Shown piece by piece: positions 23,616 to 32,392 of a stretch of DNA of 64,000 nt; the first letter of the stretch is position 1; each line of letters begins with the position of its first letter. This DNA is from Massilia sp. Root335 (GTDB lineage Bacteria; Pseudomonadota; Gammaproteobacteria; Burkholderiales; Burkholderiaceae_D), in assembly GCF_001425685.1 (NCBI RefSeq), contig NZ_LMCY01000044.1:124763-188762 (forward strand), written 5' to 3'. The notes beneath the pieces were generated by a model. The model was not told where the DNA came from and did not search any database. It saw only the letters and a program-made list of their open reading frames with translations. Made by a program: the position numbers and the translations under genes.

Positions 23616-26600
23616 ATGGGCGCGCTCCTCGCCATCGCCGGCTTCGAGGCCAGGCAGCGCCTGAAGCTGCTGTCGACCTGGGTGTATTTCCTTGCCTTCT
23701 TCGCACTTGCGCTGCTGTGGATGGCCGCCGCGGGCGGCGTGTTCAAGGACGCCTTCGTGTCGTTCGGCGGCCGCGTCCTGATCAACGCCCCGCGCCAGAT
23801 CGCGCTGAGCGTGGCCTTCCTCGGCTGCCTCGGCGTCATCGTCGTGGCCGCGATGATGGGGCGTTCGGTGCAGCAGGACTTCGAATACGAGATGCACCAC
23901 TTCTTCTTCAGCGCGCCGATCCCGAAATACGCGTACGTGTTCGGACGCTTCCTCGGCGCGCTGGCCACGCTGGCCGTCGTGTTCTCGGCGATCCTGTTCG
24001 GCACCCTGCTGGGGACCGTGCTGCCCGGGATCGATCCCGCCCGTGTCGGCCCCTATTCGGTGGCCGGCTACCTGCTCCCCTTTTTCCTCACGCTGCTGCC
24101 GAACCTGTTCATCTTCGGCGCCATCTTCTTCGTGCTGGCGGCGCTCACGCGGCGCATGCTGGCCGTGTACGTCGCCAGCGTCGTCATGCTGATCGGTTAC
24201 ATCGTCGCCCCGTCGCTGGCGCGCGACCTCGATTACAAGACCCTCGCGGCGCTGATCGACCCGTTCGGCACGACCGCGCTGATCCGCCTGACCGAGTACT
24301 GGAGCCTCACGGAACGCAACACGCTGCAGGTCCCGTTCGAAGGCGTCTACCTCATCAACCGCGCGCTCTGGTCGCTGTTCTCGCTCGTCGCACTGGTGCT
24401 CGGCTACTGGCGCTTCAGCTTCGTGTCCACGCCCGCGGGCCGGCGCGGCCAGGCGCGGCTTGACGCCGACGCCGCGCCGCAAGCCGCGCCCCTCGCCGCC
24501 GACATGCACGAGGCACCGGACTTCGCCGCGCGCAGCCTCGCCGTGCTGCTGGCGAAATCGAGCTGGCTCGCGTTCCGGGAATCCGTCAAGAACGTCTACT
24601 TCGCCGTGATCGTCCTCGCGGGCATGCTGACCCTCATCGTCAGCTCGCTCGACCTGGGCGCGATCTACGGCACGAAGACCTATCCCGTCACCTACATGGT
24701 GCTGGAACTGATCCGCGACGTGTTCGCGCTGTTCCTGCTGGTCGTCACGACGTTCTATGCCGGCGAGATGGTGTGGCGCGAGCGCGAGGCGCGCATGGGC
24801 CTGATGCTGGACGCGCTGCCCGTGCCCAGCTGGCTGCCGCTGGCCGCCAAGACCATCGCCCTCGTCGGCCTGCAGGCGCTGCTGCTGCTGGCCGCGATGC
24901 TGTGCGGGATGGGCATCCAGCTGGCGCACGGCTACGTGACGCTGGAGCCGGGCCTGTACCTGACGACGCTGTTCGGCATCCTGCTGCCCCGCTACGTGCT
25001 GCTGGCCGTGCTGGCGATCGCCGCCCAGGCCATCCTGAACCACAAATACCTCGCCTACTTCGCGCTGGTGACGTATTACGTGGCCACGCTGTTCCTCGGC
25101 GGCTTCGGCCTCGACCACCCGATGCTCGTGTACGGCGCGCTGCCGGACGTGACCTATTCGGCCATGAACGGCTTCGGCCATTTCCTGGCACTGCAGCGCG
25201 CGCTGCAAGTCTACTGGGGCGGCGCGGCCGTCGTCCTGTTCACCATCGCGCTCGTGCTGTGGCCGCGCGGCGTGAGCGACAGCTTCGCCGAGCGCCTGCA
25301 ACTGGCGCGCCGCCGCCTGACGCCCGGCGTGTTGAAAGCGTTCGCGGCCGGCATCCTGATCTTCGCCGCCAGCGGCGCCCTGCTGTGGTACAACCTCGTG
25401 CACCTGGGCGCGTACCAGACGGCCTGGCACAAGGAGCAGGTGCGCGCCGACTACGAGCTGCGCTACAAGCGCTACGCGAAACTGCCGCAGCCGCGCATCA
25501 CGGACGTCGGCCTGCAGGTCGATATCCATCCCGGCAGCCGCACGCTGAAGGTGCACGGCTTCTACCAGCTGGAAAACCGCACGGGCGCGCCGGTGCGCGA
25601 CGTCGTCCTGTTCCAGAAGCCCGGCCCGGCATTCCATCCGCGCTTCGCGCAGGCGGCGCGGCTGCTGCGCGCCGATCCGGCGCACGGCTTCTATCATTAC
25701 CTGCTGGCGTCGCCCCTGCAGCCGGGCGCGCGCACGGCGCTGGAATTCGACCTGCTGGACGCCCCCGGCGGCATCCTGGGACTGGGCCGCGACACGGCCG
25801 TCGTCGGCAACGGCACCTTCTTCAGCAACGAGATCCTGCCGCACGTCGGCTACCAGCGCACGTACGAGCTGGAGGACGACCGCGACCGCAAGCGCCACGG
25901 CCTCGCGCCCCGGGAACGCATGGCCGCGCGCGACGACCAGGGCGCGCGCGCGAACAACTACATCGCCAACGACGCCGACTGGATCCACTTCGACGCCGTC
26001 GTCAGCACGAGCCCGGACCAGACGGTCGTCGCGCCGGGCACGCTGGAGCAGGAGTGGATGAGCGGCGGGCGGCGCTGGTTCCATTACAAGGCCGACAAGC
26101 CGGTGCTGAACTTCTACACGTTCCAGTCGGCCCGCTACGAAGTGCGCCACGACCGCTGGCAGGACGTGACGATCGACGTCTATTACCAACCCGGCCACGA
26201 GTTCAACGTCGACCGCATGATCCGCGGCGCCAAGGCGGCCCTCGCCTACGGCTCGAAGCACTTCAGCCCCTACCAGAACCGCGAGCTGCGCATCGCGGAG
26301 TTTCCCCGCTATGCATCGTACGCGCAGGCGGCGCCGGGCACGATCCCGTTCTCGGAAAGCGTGGGCTTCATCGCCAAGGTGGACCCGGAATCGCGCAAGG
26401 ACATCGACTACCCGTATTACATCAGCGCGCACGAAGTGGGCCACCAGTGGTGGGCGCACCAGATCGTCGGCGCCGACGTTCGCGGCGCGACCGTGCTGTC
26501 GGAAAGCCTCGCCGAATACACGGCGCTGATGACGATGAAGAACACGCTGGGATCGAGCAAAATGCGGCGCTTCCTGCGCTACGACCTCGAGGAATACCTG

Positions 26601-27197
26601 ATGGGCCGCGCGCGCGAGAACAAGAAGGAGCTGCCGCTCGCGCAAAACGAGAACCAGAGCTACATCCACTACCACAAGGGCAGCCTCGCGATGTACCTGC
26701 TGCAGGACATGGTGGGCGAGGACGCCGTCAACGGCGTGCTGCACGGCCTGCTGCTGGAATACGCGTACAAGGGGCCGCCGTATCCGACCGTGGCGACGCT
26801 GGTCGAGCGGCTGCGCGGCATCACGCCGCCGGACAAGGCCTACCTGATCGACGACCTGTTCGAATCCATCGTCCTGTACGAAAACCACACCGACGGCGCG
26901 ACTGCGCACCGCCGGCCGGACGGCAAGTACGAGGTGGAGATCCGCGCCACGGCCGGCAAGGTACGCGCCGGCGACCGGGGCGAGGAACAGGCCGTGCCGT
27001 TGCGCGACTACATCGAATTCGGCGTCGACGACCAGGACGGCAACCCGCTCGCGCGCGAGCGCCGGCTCGTGACGCAGGCCGACCAGCGCGTCGTGCTCGT
27101 GGTCGACGGCCGCCCGGCGCGGGCCGGCATCGATCCCGACAACAAGCTGATCGACAGGAAGCCAACGGACAATATGCAGCCAGTCGACATGCACTGA
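23616..27197 (+). CDS. ABC permease fused to an M1 family metallopeptidase domain
   Basis: This 1193-residue membrane protein joins two ABC-2 permease units (each with about six membrane helices, roughly residues 10-280 and 310-590) to a C-terminal M1-type peptidase of about 580 residues. The zinc site is H939-E940-V-G-H943 (HEVGHQWW), with the third ligand probably E963 in LSESLAEY. That is 19 intervening residues, against 18 in classical M1 enzymes. The exopeptidase GxMEN motif is absent; PGTIPFSES occupies that place, so classical aminopeptidase activity is doubtful. The peptidase part probably faces the periplasm. It is the second gene after its ATPase. Substrate unknown; peptide export coupled to processing is a reasonable guess. 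Confidence 0.88.
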   Translation: MGALLAIAGFEARQRLKLLSTWVYFLAFFALALLWMAAAGGVFKDAFVSFGGRVLINAPRQIALSVAFLGCLGVIVVAAMMGRSVQQDFEYEMHHFFFSAPIPKYAYVFGRFLGALATLAVVFSAILFGTLLGTVLPGIDPARVGPYSVAGYLLPFFLTLLPNLFIFGAIFFVLAALTRRMLAVYVASVVMLIGYIVAPSLARDLDYKTLAALIDPFGTTALIRLTEYWSLTERNTLQVPFEGVYLINRALWSLFSLVALVLGYWRFSFVSTPAGRRGQARLDADAAPQAAPLAADMHEAPDFAARSLAVLLAKSSWLAFRESVKNVYFAVIVLAGMLTLIVSSLDLGAIYGTKTYPVTYMVLELIRDVFALFLLVVTTFYAGEMVWREREARMGLMLDALPVPSWLPLAAKTIALVGLQALLLLAAMLCGMGIQLAHGYVTLEPGLYLTTLFGILLPRYVLLAVLAIAAQAILNHKYLAYFALVTYYVATLFLGGFGLDHPMLVYGALPDVTYSAMNGFGHFLALQRALQVYWGGAAVVLFTIALVLWPRGVSDSFAERLQLARRRLTPGVLKAFAAGILIFAASGALLWYNLVHLGAYQTAWHKEQVRADYELRYKRYAKLPQPRITDVGLQVDIHPGSRTLKVHGFYQLENRTGAPVRDVVLFQKPGPAFHPRFAQAARLLRADPAHGFYHYLLASPLQPGARTALEFDLLDAPGGILGLGRDTAVVGNGTFFSNEILPHVGYQRTYELEDDRDRKRHGLAPRERMAARDDQGARANNYIANDADWIHFDAVVSTSPDQTVVAPGTLEQEWMSGGRRWFHYKADKPVLNFYTFQSARYEVRHDRWQDVTIDVYYQPGHEFNVDRMIRGAKAALAYGSKHFSPYQNRELRIAEFPRYASYAQAAPGTIPFSESVGFIAKVDPESRKDIDYPYYISAHEVGHQWWAHQIVGADVRGATVLSESLAEYTALMTMKNTLGSSKMRRFLRYDLEEYLMGRARENKKELPLAQNENQSYIHYHKGSLAMYLLQDMVGEDAVNGVLHGLLLEYAYKGPPYPTVATLVERLRGITPPDKAYLIDDLFESIVLYENHTDGATAHRRPDGKYEVEIRATAGKVRAGDRGEEQAVPLRDYIEFGVDDQDGNPLARERRLVTQADQRVVLVVDGRPARAGIDPDNKLIDRKPTDNMQPVDMH

Positions 27198-27243
27198 ACT
27201 TCACGTTATGATCTGGTCACAAAACCCTGCTAGGAGACACTCC

Positions 27244-27456
27244 ATGTCCAATGCCACCGTCGCCGAACTGGCCGGTCAGATCCAGCAACTGTCCCCCGAG
27301 GACAGGCATGAGCTGTTGCGTCTGCTGATGGTGGACAGTGACGACGGTGACCAGGATGCCGACGAAGCCTGGCGCAACGAAATCGTGCGCCGCGTGAAGG
27401 CGATCCGCAATGGCGAGGCGGCCATCCGGGCGCTGCAGGAGGATTGGCGCGAATAA
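27244..27456 (+). CDS. Small antitoxin-like protein (addiction module component family), no toxin adjacent
   Basis: The 70-residue product resembles the family often annotated as addiction module component (TIGR02574-like): a short helical N-terminus with LSPEDRHELLRLLM, and a C-terminal AWRNEIVRRVKAIRNGEA helix. The ATG at 27244 has TAGGAGAC upstream. Members of this family are usually followed by a ParE/RelE-type toxin gene; here a terminator follows after 14 bases and no toxin frame is present. It is probably an orphan antitoxin or a repurposed regulator. The alternative is an unrelated small helical protein. Confidence 0.6.
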   Translation: MSNATVAELAGQIQQLSPEDRHELLRLLMVDSDDGDQDADEAWRNEIVRRVKAIRNGEAAIRALQEDWRE

Positions 27457-27470
27457 CGCCGCCGGACGTA

Positions 27471-27508
27471 AAAAAACCGCGATGCCGGAAGGATCGCGGT
27501 TTTTTTTA
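27471..27508 (+). terminator. Rho-independent terminator after the antitoxin-like gene
   Basis: The stem AAAAAACCGCGAT / ATCGCGGTTTTTT with a nine-base loop ends in a long T-run. It closes the ABC/peptidase and antitoxin-like transcripts on the plus strand. Confidence 0.85.
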
Positions 27509-27538
27509 TTCGTTCGATAACGAGAAGCGCCTGAAGCA

Positions 27539-27624
27539 CGTCGCCCCTGCGAAGGCAGGGGCCCAAGTTTTGCCGTCGGCAACGCGACGCCGAACTTGGG
27601 TCTCCGCCTTCGCGGGGACGACGG
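27539..27624. repeat. Imperfect long inverted repeat between convergent genes
   Basis: Two arms of about 34 bases (27539-27572 and 27590-27623) are imperfect reverse complements, sharing CGAAGGC and CCAAGTT cores (the right arm contains AACTTGGGTCTCCGCCTTCG). Similar GTCGTCCCCGCGAAGGCGG-type repeats are widely scattered in betaproteobacterial genomes. It abuts the topB stop codon by five bases and may act as a bidirectional terminator or a REP-like element. Confidence 0.65.
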
Positions 27625-27628
27625 TGGC

Positions 27629-30304
27629 TTATTCGCCGGCGACCGCCTTCTTGGCCGTCGTGGCGCGCTTGGCCGGTGCTTTTTTGGCCGCAGCCGTCTT
27701 GGTGGCCGCTTTCGCCGCAGGTTTCGCGGCGGCCTTCGTCGCCGCGGTCTTGCGCGCGGCCGGCTTGGCGGCGGCGGCTTCCGCGCCGCTATCGCCTTCC
27801 TCGGCCTGTTCCTTGGGCTTCGCGCCCGGCTTGGCCTTGCGCTCCTCGAACTCGAAGCTGATCTTGCCGTCCTTGCCGCGCACGAGGAACGCCTTGAACG
27901 ACCGGCGGGTCCGTTGCGAGACGAAGCCCGGCAGCAGGTCGGTCTTGCCTTCGTTCAGCAGCTTGGCCATCTGCTCGGGCAGGATCTCCTGCTGCAGGAT
28001 GATGCGGCTGCTGCGGAAATCGCAGGTCTTGGGCTTGGCGACCGTATGTTCGCAGACATAGGCCAGGCCCATCTCGTACACATTGCCGGCGCACTTGGGG
28101 CACGGGCCGAGCGGCGTCTGACCGGTGAAGTCGACGCCTTCTCCGTCCTCGCCCTCGTCCTGGTCCTGGCCGAAGTCGAATTCCAGCTTGTAGTTGTGGA
28201 TGTCCTCGTCGCGCACGATGCGCAGGATCGCGGCGAACGGCCGGCCCATCTTCGAGCGGAAGCCCTGCAGCGGACCGATGGTGCGCTTCTCCAGCAGTTC
28301 CTCGACTTCCTCGATCTCGAACTGGCGCCCGCCCGGCACCTTGCTCATCGAGAAATCGCACTTGGTGCAGGCGAAGCGGCGGTAGTTTTCCTTGACGACG
28401 CCACCGCAGTTCGGGCACGGCGTCTTCAAGGTGGCGTACTCGCCCGGGATCGTGTCGTTGTTGTATTCCTTGGCGCGCTTGACGATGATCTCGGTCATCT
28501 CGGCGATTTCGCGCATGAACTCTTCGCGCGACATCAGCCCCTTTTCCATCTGCGACAGCTTGTATTCCCATTCGCCCGTCAGTTCCGGCGCCGTCAATTC
28601 GTTCACGCCGAGGCCGCGCAGCAGGGTCATCAGCTGGAACGCCTTGGCGGTCGGGATCATCTCCCGGCCTTCGCGCAGCAGGTATTTTTCCGTCAGCAGG
28701 CCTTCGATGATCGCGGCGCGCGTGGCCGGCGTGCCGAGGCCCTTGCCGGCCATGGCGTCGCGCAATTCGTCGGAATCGACCAGCTTGCCGGCGCCTTCCA
28801 TCGCCGACAGCAGGGTCGCTTCGTTGTAGCGTGCGGGCGGCTTGGTGACGAGGCCGTTGGCATTGACCTGCTCGGCCTTCACCAGCTCGCCCTTCGCCAC
28901 CGGCACGAGGCTGGCGCCGTCCTTGTCGTCGCCCGTCGTGTCCTTGCCGTACACGGCCAGCCAGCCCGGGTTCGTCATGACCTTGCCCTCGGTCTTGAAC
29001 TGGTGCCCTTCGACTTCGGTGAAGCGGGTCGTGACGAGGAATTCCGCGGCCGGGAAGAACACGGCCATGAAGCGGCGCGTGACGAGGTCGTACAGCTTCT
29101 GTTCCGGCTCGGACAGGTTCTTCGGCGCGACGCCCGTCGGGATGATCGCGAAGTGGTCCGAGATCTTGCTGTTGTCGAAGATGCGCTTGTTCGGCTTGAC
29201 CCAGCCCTTGTCCAGGATCTGCTTGGCGAACGGCAGATAGTTCGAACTGCCCTTCAACACTTCCAGCGTGGACTTGACGGTGTCCAGGTAGTCTTCCGGC
29301 AGCGCGCGCGCATCCGTACGGGGGTAGGTCAGCACCTTGTGCTTTTCGTACAGCGCCTGCGCCAGGCCCAGCGTGTTCTTGGCCGAGAAGCCGAAGCGGC
29401 CGTTGGCCTCGCGCTGCAGCGACGTCAGGTCGAACAGCGCGGGCGCCATCGACGTGGTCGGTTTCGATTCTTCGGTGACCTTGCCCTGCTTGCCCATGCA
29501 GGCGGCAACGATGGCGTCGGCCGCCGCCTTCGACCACAGGCGCTCGGCACGCTTCTCGGCGTCGTTCTCGTCTTTCTTGAACCCGGTGTCGAGCCAGCGG
29601 CCTTCGTACATGCCGGCGGCGCAGCGGAATTCCGCGCGCACTTCCCAGTAGTCGCGCGCCACGAATTTCTTGATCTTCTCTTCGCGCTCGACGACGATCG
29701 ACAGGGTCGGCGTCTGCACGCGGCCCACGGTGGTCAGGTAGAAGCCGCCCTCTTTCGAGTTGAAGGCCGTCATCGCACGGGTCCCGTTGATGCCGATCAG
29801 CCAGTCCGCCTCCGAGCGGCAGCGCGCGGCGTCGGCCAGCGGCAGCATGTCCTGGTCGCTGCGCAGGTGGGCGAAGCCGTCGCGGATGGCGTTCGGCGTC
29901 ATCGATTGCAGCCACAGGCGCTTGACGGTCTGCTTGGCCTTGGCGTTCTGGGCGATCAGGCGGAAGATCAGTTCACCTTCGCGGCCCGCGTCGCATGCGT
30001 TGATCAGGGTATCGACATCCTTGCGCTTGATCAGCTTGTTCAGCACTTTGAGGCGCGACTCCGTCTTCGCGATCGGATTCAGCGCGAAGTACGGCGGAAT
30101 CATGGGCAGGTGCGTAAAACTCCACTTGCCGCGCTTGACGTCGTATTCCTCGGGCACCGCGATCTCGAGCAGGTGGCCGACGGCGGACGACAGGACGTAG
30201 TCGTCGGATTCGAAATACTCATCGTGCTTGGTAAAGCCGCCGAGCGCCTTGGCGATATCGTTCGCCACGGAGGGTTTTTCGGCAATGATGAGGGCTTTGG
30301 TCAT
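27629..30304 (-). CDS. topB: DNA topoisomerase III
   Basis: This type IA topoisomerase, 891 residues, decatenates and relaxes DNA. The N-terminal Toprim domain shows IIAEKPSVANDIAKAL and DAGREGELIF. The catalytic tyrosine is Y327 in LTYPRTDAR. The C-terminal part has Cys4 zinc-ribbon motifs (PCPNCGG, CTKCDF, PCPKCAGN). A final low-complexity tail of about 60 residues rich in Ala and Lys probably binds DNA. The start at 30304 (MTKALIIAEK) fits the family; the upstream extension does not. In betaproteobacteria topB commonly follows dprA and smg, as here (LysM-dprA-smg-topB, all minus strand). Confidence 0.94.
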   Translation of the reverse strand: MTKALIIAEKPSVANDIAKALGGFTKHDEYFESDDYVLSSAVGHLLEIAVPEEYDVKRGKWSFTHLPMIPPYFALNPIAKTESRLKVLNKLIKRKDVDTLINACDAGREGELIFRLIAQNAKAKQTVKRLWLQSMTPNAIRDGFAHLRSDQDMLPLADAARCRSEADWLIGINGTRAMTAFNSKEGGFYLTTVGRVQTPTLSIVVEREEKIKKFVARDYWEVRAEFRCAAGMYEGRWLDTGFKKDENDAEKRAERLWSKAAADAIVAACMGKQGKVTEESKPTTSMAPALFDLTSLQREANGRFGFSAKNTLGLAQALYEKHKVLTYPRTDARALPEDYLDTVKSTLEVLKGSSNYLPFAKQILDKGWVKPNKRIFDNSKISDHFAIIPTGVAPKNLSEPEQKLYDLVTRRFMAVFFPAAEFLVTTRFTEVEGHQFKTEGKVMTNPGWLAVYGKDTTGDDKDGASLVPVAKGELVKAEQVNANGLVTKPPARYNEATLLSAMEGAGKLVDSDELRDAMAGKGLGTPATRAAIIEGLLTEKYLLREGREMIPTAKAFQLMTLLRGLGVNELTAPELTGEWEYKLSQMEKGLMSREEFMREIAEMTEIIVKRAKEYNNDTIPGEYATLKTPCPNCGGVVKENYRRFACTKCDFSMSKVPGGRQFEIEEVEELLEKRTIGPLQGFRSKMGRPFAAILRIVRDEDIHNYKLEFDFGQDQDEGEDGEGVDFTGQTPLGPCPKCAGNVYEMGLAYVCEHTVAKPKTCDFRSSRIILQQEILPEQMAKLLNEGKTDLLPGFVSQRTRRSFKAFLVRGKDGKISFEFEERKAKPGAKPKEQAEEGDSGAEAAAAKPAARKTAATKAAAKPAAKAATKTAAAKKAPAKRATTAKKAVAGE

Positions 30305-30543
30305 ATGGTTTCTCGTACTTGTTCTTGGCTTTGGCTCGCGCATCATACATGAGCCATAGATCAGGGCGGCTCGATAAGCCGGCCGCTCGTTGTCTTATTA
30401 TTAGCTTATTGGTAACTTTGGCAGGTAGCGGCCAATGATAAGCGGGTTGCCGCGCAATCCGCAAGTAGACTCTGCCTGCGTGCGCATTGTGGCAACCCAC
30501 CTATCCTGCCGAGCAAAATACGCTCGATCTTGCTTTGTCGCAA

Positions 30544-30572
30544 GAAAAAACGGGGCCGCAGCCCCGTTTTCG
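30544..30572 (-). terminator. Rho-independent terminator of smg
   Basis: The stem AAAACGGGGC / GCCCCGTTTT with a four-base CGCA loop, read on the minus strand, ends in a T-run. It lies 20 bases after the smg stop codon. The rest of the 288-base gap to topB (30305-30543) holds no gene that I can support and presumably carries the topB promoter. Confidence 0.85.
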
Positions 30573-30592
30573 TAGTCATGATCGTATCGCTG

Positions 30593-31057
30593 TCAATGCA
30601 GCAGGCGCGGCGCCGCGTCTTCCTCGTCCGAACCGAACAGGTCATCGAACATCAGCGCGTCCGGTTCCTTGCCCTGGCTCCACAGGAGCATCAGGACGAT
30701 GATCTTGAGCTTGCCCAGCGTGACGGGCGATTCGTCCAGTGCCAGCGCGCGTTCGATGACGATTTCGCGCTGCGACGCGGACAGCAAGCCGGCCAGTTCG
30801 AGGAACTGGATGAAGCCGACGGCGGCGCTGCCGAGCGTATCGACTTCCTGGGCAATATAGAAGCGCGTACCGCTCGATTCGAGCGCGGGATTGGTCGTCC
30901 CGGCCATTTCCCTCAGGCCATTTAACCAGTCCAGCGCTTCGGAAATTTCGATATCGTCGAAACCGACGGCGGACAGCTTGCGTGCCAGGGCCTCCGGCTC
31001 GGGGCAGGCATCGGGACGGTAATACGTCTCGTAAAGATAGACTAGGATGTCGAACAT
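30593..31057 (-). CDS. smg: Smg family protein (DUF494)
   Basis: This 154-residue protein belongs to the Smg/DUF494 family, found next to smf/dprA in many proteobacteria, with no settled function. It begins MFDILVYLYETYY and contains ALARKLSAVGFDD, EISEALDWL, GFIQFLELAGLL and the C-terminal LKIIVLMLLWSQGKEPDAL, all characteristic. The ATG at 31057 gives the conserved N-terminus. It lies 122 bases downstream of dprA and has its own terminator. The association with DprA suggests a DNA-related role, but that is inference. Confidence 0.92.
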   Translation of the reverse strand: MFDILVYLYETYYRPDACPEPEALARKLSAVGFDDIEISEALDWLNGLREMAGTTNPALESSGTRFYIAQEVDTLGSAAVGFIQFLELAGLLSASQREIVIERALALDESPVTLGKLKIIVLMLLWSQGKEPDALMFDDLFGSDEEDAAPRLLH

Positions 31058-31179
31058 GGTGACGCTACTGTAGCAGCTAAACTCCTCGCGGCACAAGTGC
31101 GTCACGTGCGCCACTAACGCCCGGAAACATCAGCGTTGTTTATCGGCCTTATCGGGTTTGCCAGCAGTGTTCCTCCCAA

Positions 31180-32385
31180 TTATCGCTTGATTATCCTCTG
31201 AACGAGGCCGCCCGGGAGGCGTTCGACACGCCCCGCCAGTTCCAGCACGAGCAGGCGCGCACTGAGTTCTCCCGGGTGCCAGCCGAGCCGGGCCAGCAAT
31301 ACGTCCGGGTCGCCGGGGTCGTGGCCGAGGGCCGCCAGCAGCGCGGCTTCGGCTTGCCCGTCGGCATCAGCTTCCGGGCTGTTATCGATCTTGTTATCCG
31401 TTAAGGAAATATCTGCGGCGGGTAAGCCGGGCGCCAGGCGGGCCGCCTGCAATGCGAGCAGCGGGGACGGCGCGAGCGCTTCCAGCACGTCGCGCGCCGT
31501 GTCGACGAGTTTCGCGCCCTCGCGAATCAGCATGTGGCAACCCTTGGCCAGCGCCGCGTGGATCGAGCCGGGAATCGCGAACACGTCGCGCCCCTGCTCG
31601 GCCGCCTGGTGCGCCGTGATCAGCGAGCCGGACTGCGCGGCCGCCTCGACGACGAGCACGCCGGCCGCGAGGCCGCTGATGATCCGGTTGCGTTTAGGGA
31701 AATTGCCCGGCAACGGCGGCGTGCCGACGGGATATTCGCTGACGATGCAGCCTTCATGGGCAATGCGTTCGCACAGGGCACGGTTGCGGGCCGGGTAGGC
31801 GATGTCGGGACCGGTGCCGACGACGGCGACGGTCCCGCCGCAGCGGCGCAGCGCGCCCTCGTGCGCGGCGGCGTCGATGCCCAGCGCGAGGCCGGATACG
31901 ATGCACAGCCCGGCTGCAGACAACGCTTCCGCGAACGCCTGCGCGTTCGCCCTGCCCTGCACGCTGGCATTGCGGCTGCCGACGATGGCGAGGGCCGGTC
32001 CGTCCAGTATATGTGCATGCCCTCTAATATAGAGGAGCAGCGGCGGGTCGGGGATGCGGGCCAGCAGCTCGGGATAGCCGGGTTCGCCCAGCGCGAGGAC
32101 GTGGTGGCCGGGCGTGGCCAGCCAGTCCAGCGTGGCGTCGATCAGGCGGCGCGTCGTGTCGGCGGGAGGTTGCAGCAGGGCGTGCGCCTGCGCCGGGCTC
32201 ACGTGGGCGGCCAGCGCGGCAAAGTCGGCGGCAAACACGGCGCCAGGGGTGCCGAACGCTGCCAGCAGCGTGGCCGCCGCGCGCGGACCGACGCCGGGGC
32301 TGCGCTCCAGGCGCAGCCAGGCGGCCAGCCGGTCCGGCGGGGAGGATGAGGGTGCAGGCGCCAGGTGAAGGTCCGTGTCCTGCAC
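31180..32385 (-). CDS. dprA: DNA processing protein DprA
   Basis: DprA loads RecA on incoming single-stranded DNA during natural transformation. The 401-residue protein has an N-terminal SAM-like/HhH region. The extended Rossmann fold core follows: GSRNASVQGRANA, IVSGLALGIDAAAHEGAL, VVGTGPDIAYPARN, SEYPVGTPPLPGNFPKRNRI and IPGSIH. A C-terminal winged-helix (DML1-like) domain ends it. The start codon is GTG at 32385 with a GGAG site ahead, seven bases after the LysM gene stop, so the two are cotranscribed. Confidence 0.95.
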   Translation of the reverse strand: MQDTDLHLAPAPSSSPPDRLAAWLRLERSPGVGPRAAATLLAAFGTPGAVFAADFAALAAHVSPAQAHALLQPPADTTRRLIDATLDWLATPGHHVLALGEPGYPELLARIPDPPLLLYIRGHAHILDGPALAIVGSRNASVQGRANAQAFAEALSAAGLCIVSGLALGIDAAAHEGALRRCGGTVAVVGTGPDIAYPARNRALCERIAHEGCIVSEYPVGTPPLPGNFPKRNRIISGLAAGVLVVEAAAQSGSLITAHQAAEQGRDVFAIPGSIHAALAKGCHMLIREGAKLVDTARDVLEALAPSPLLALQAARLAPGLPAADISLTDNKIDNSPEADADGQAEAALLAALGHDPGDPDVLLARLGWHPGELSARLLVLELAGRVERLPGGLVQRIIKR

Positions 32386-32392
32386 GGTGGGG

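Noticed and set aside
23457..27194. Minus-strand open frame of 1245 codons opposite the permease-peptidase gene
   Set aside because: Antisense shadow with His/Arg/Gln-rich repetitive composition; the plus-strand gene has clear motifs.
27640..27830. Repetitive Ala/Lys codons at the 3' end of topB as a DNA repeat
   Set aside because: The units are not regular in sequence. They encode the basic tail common to betaproteobacterial topoisomerase III.
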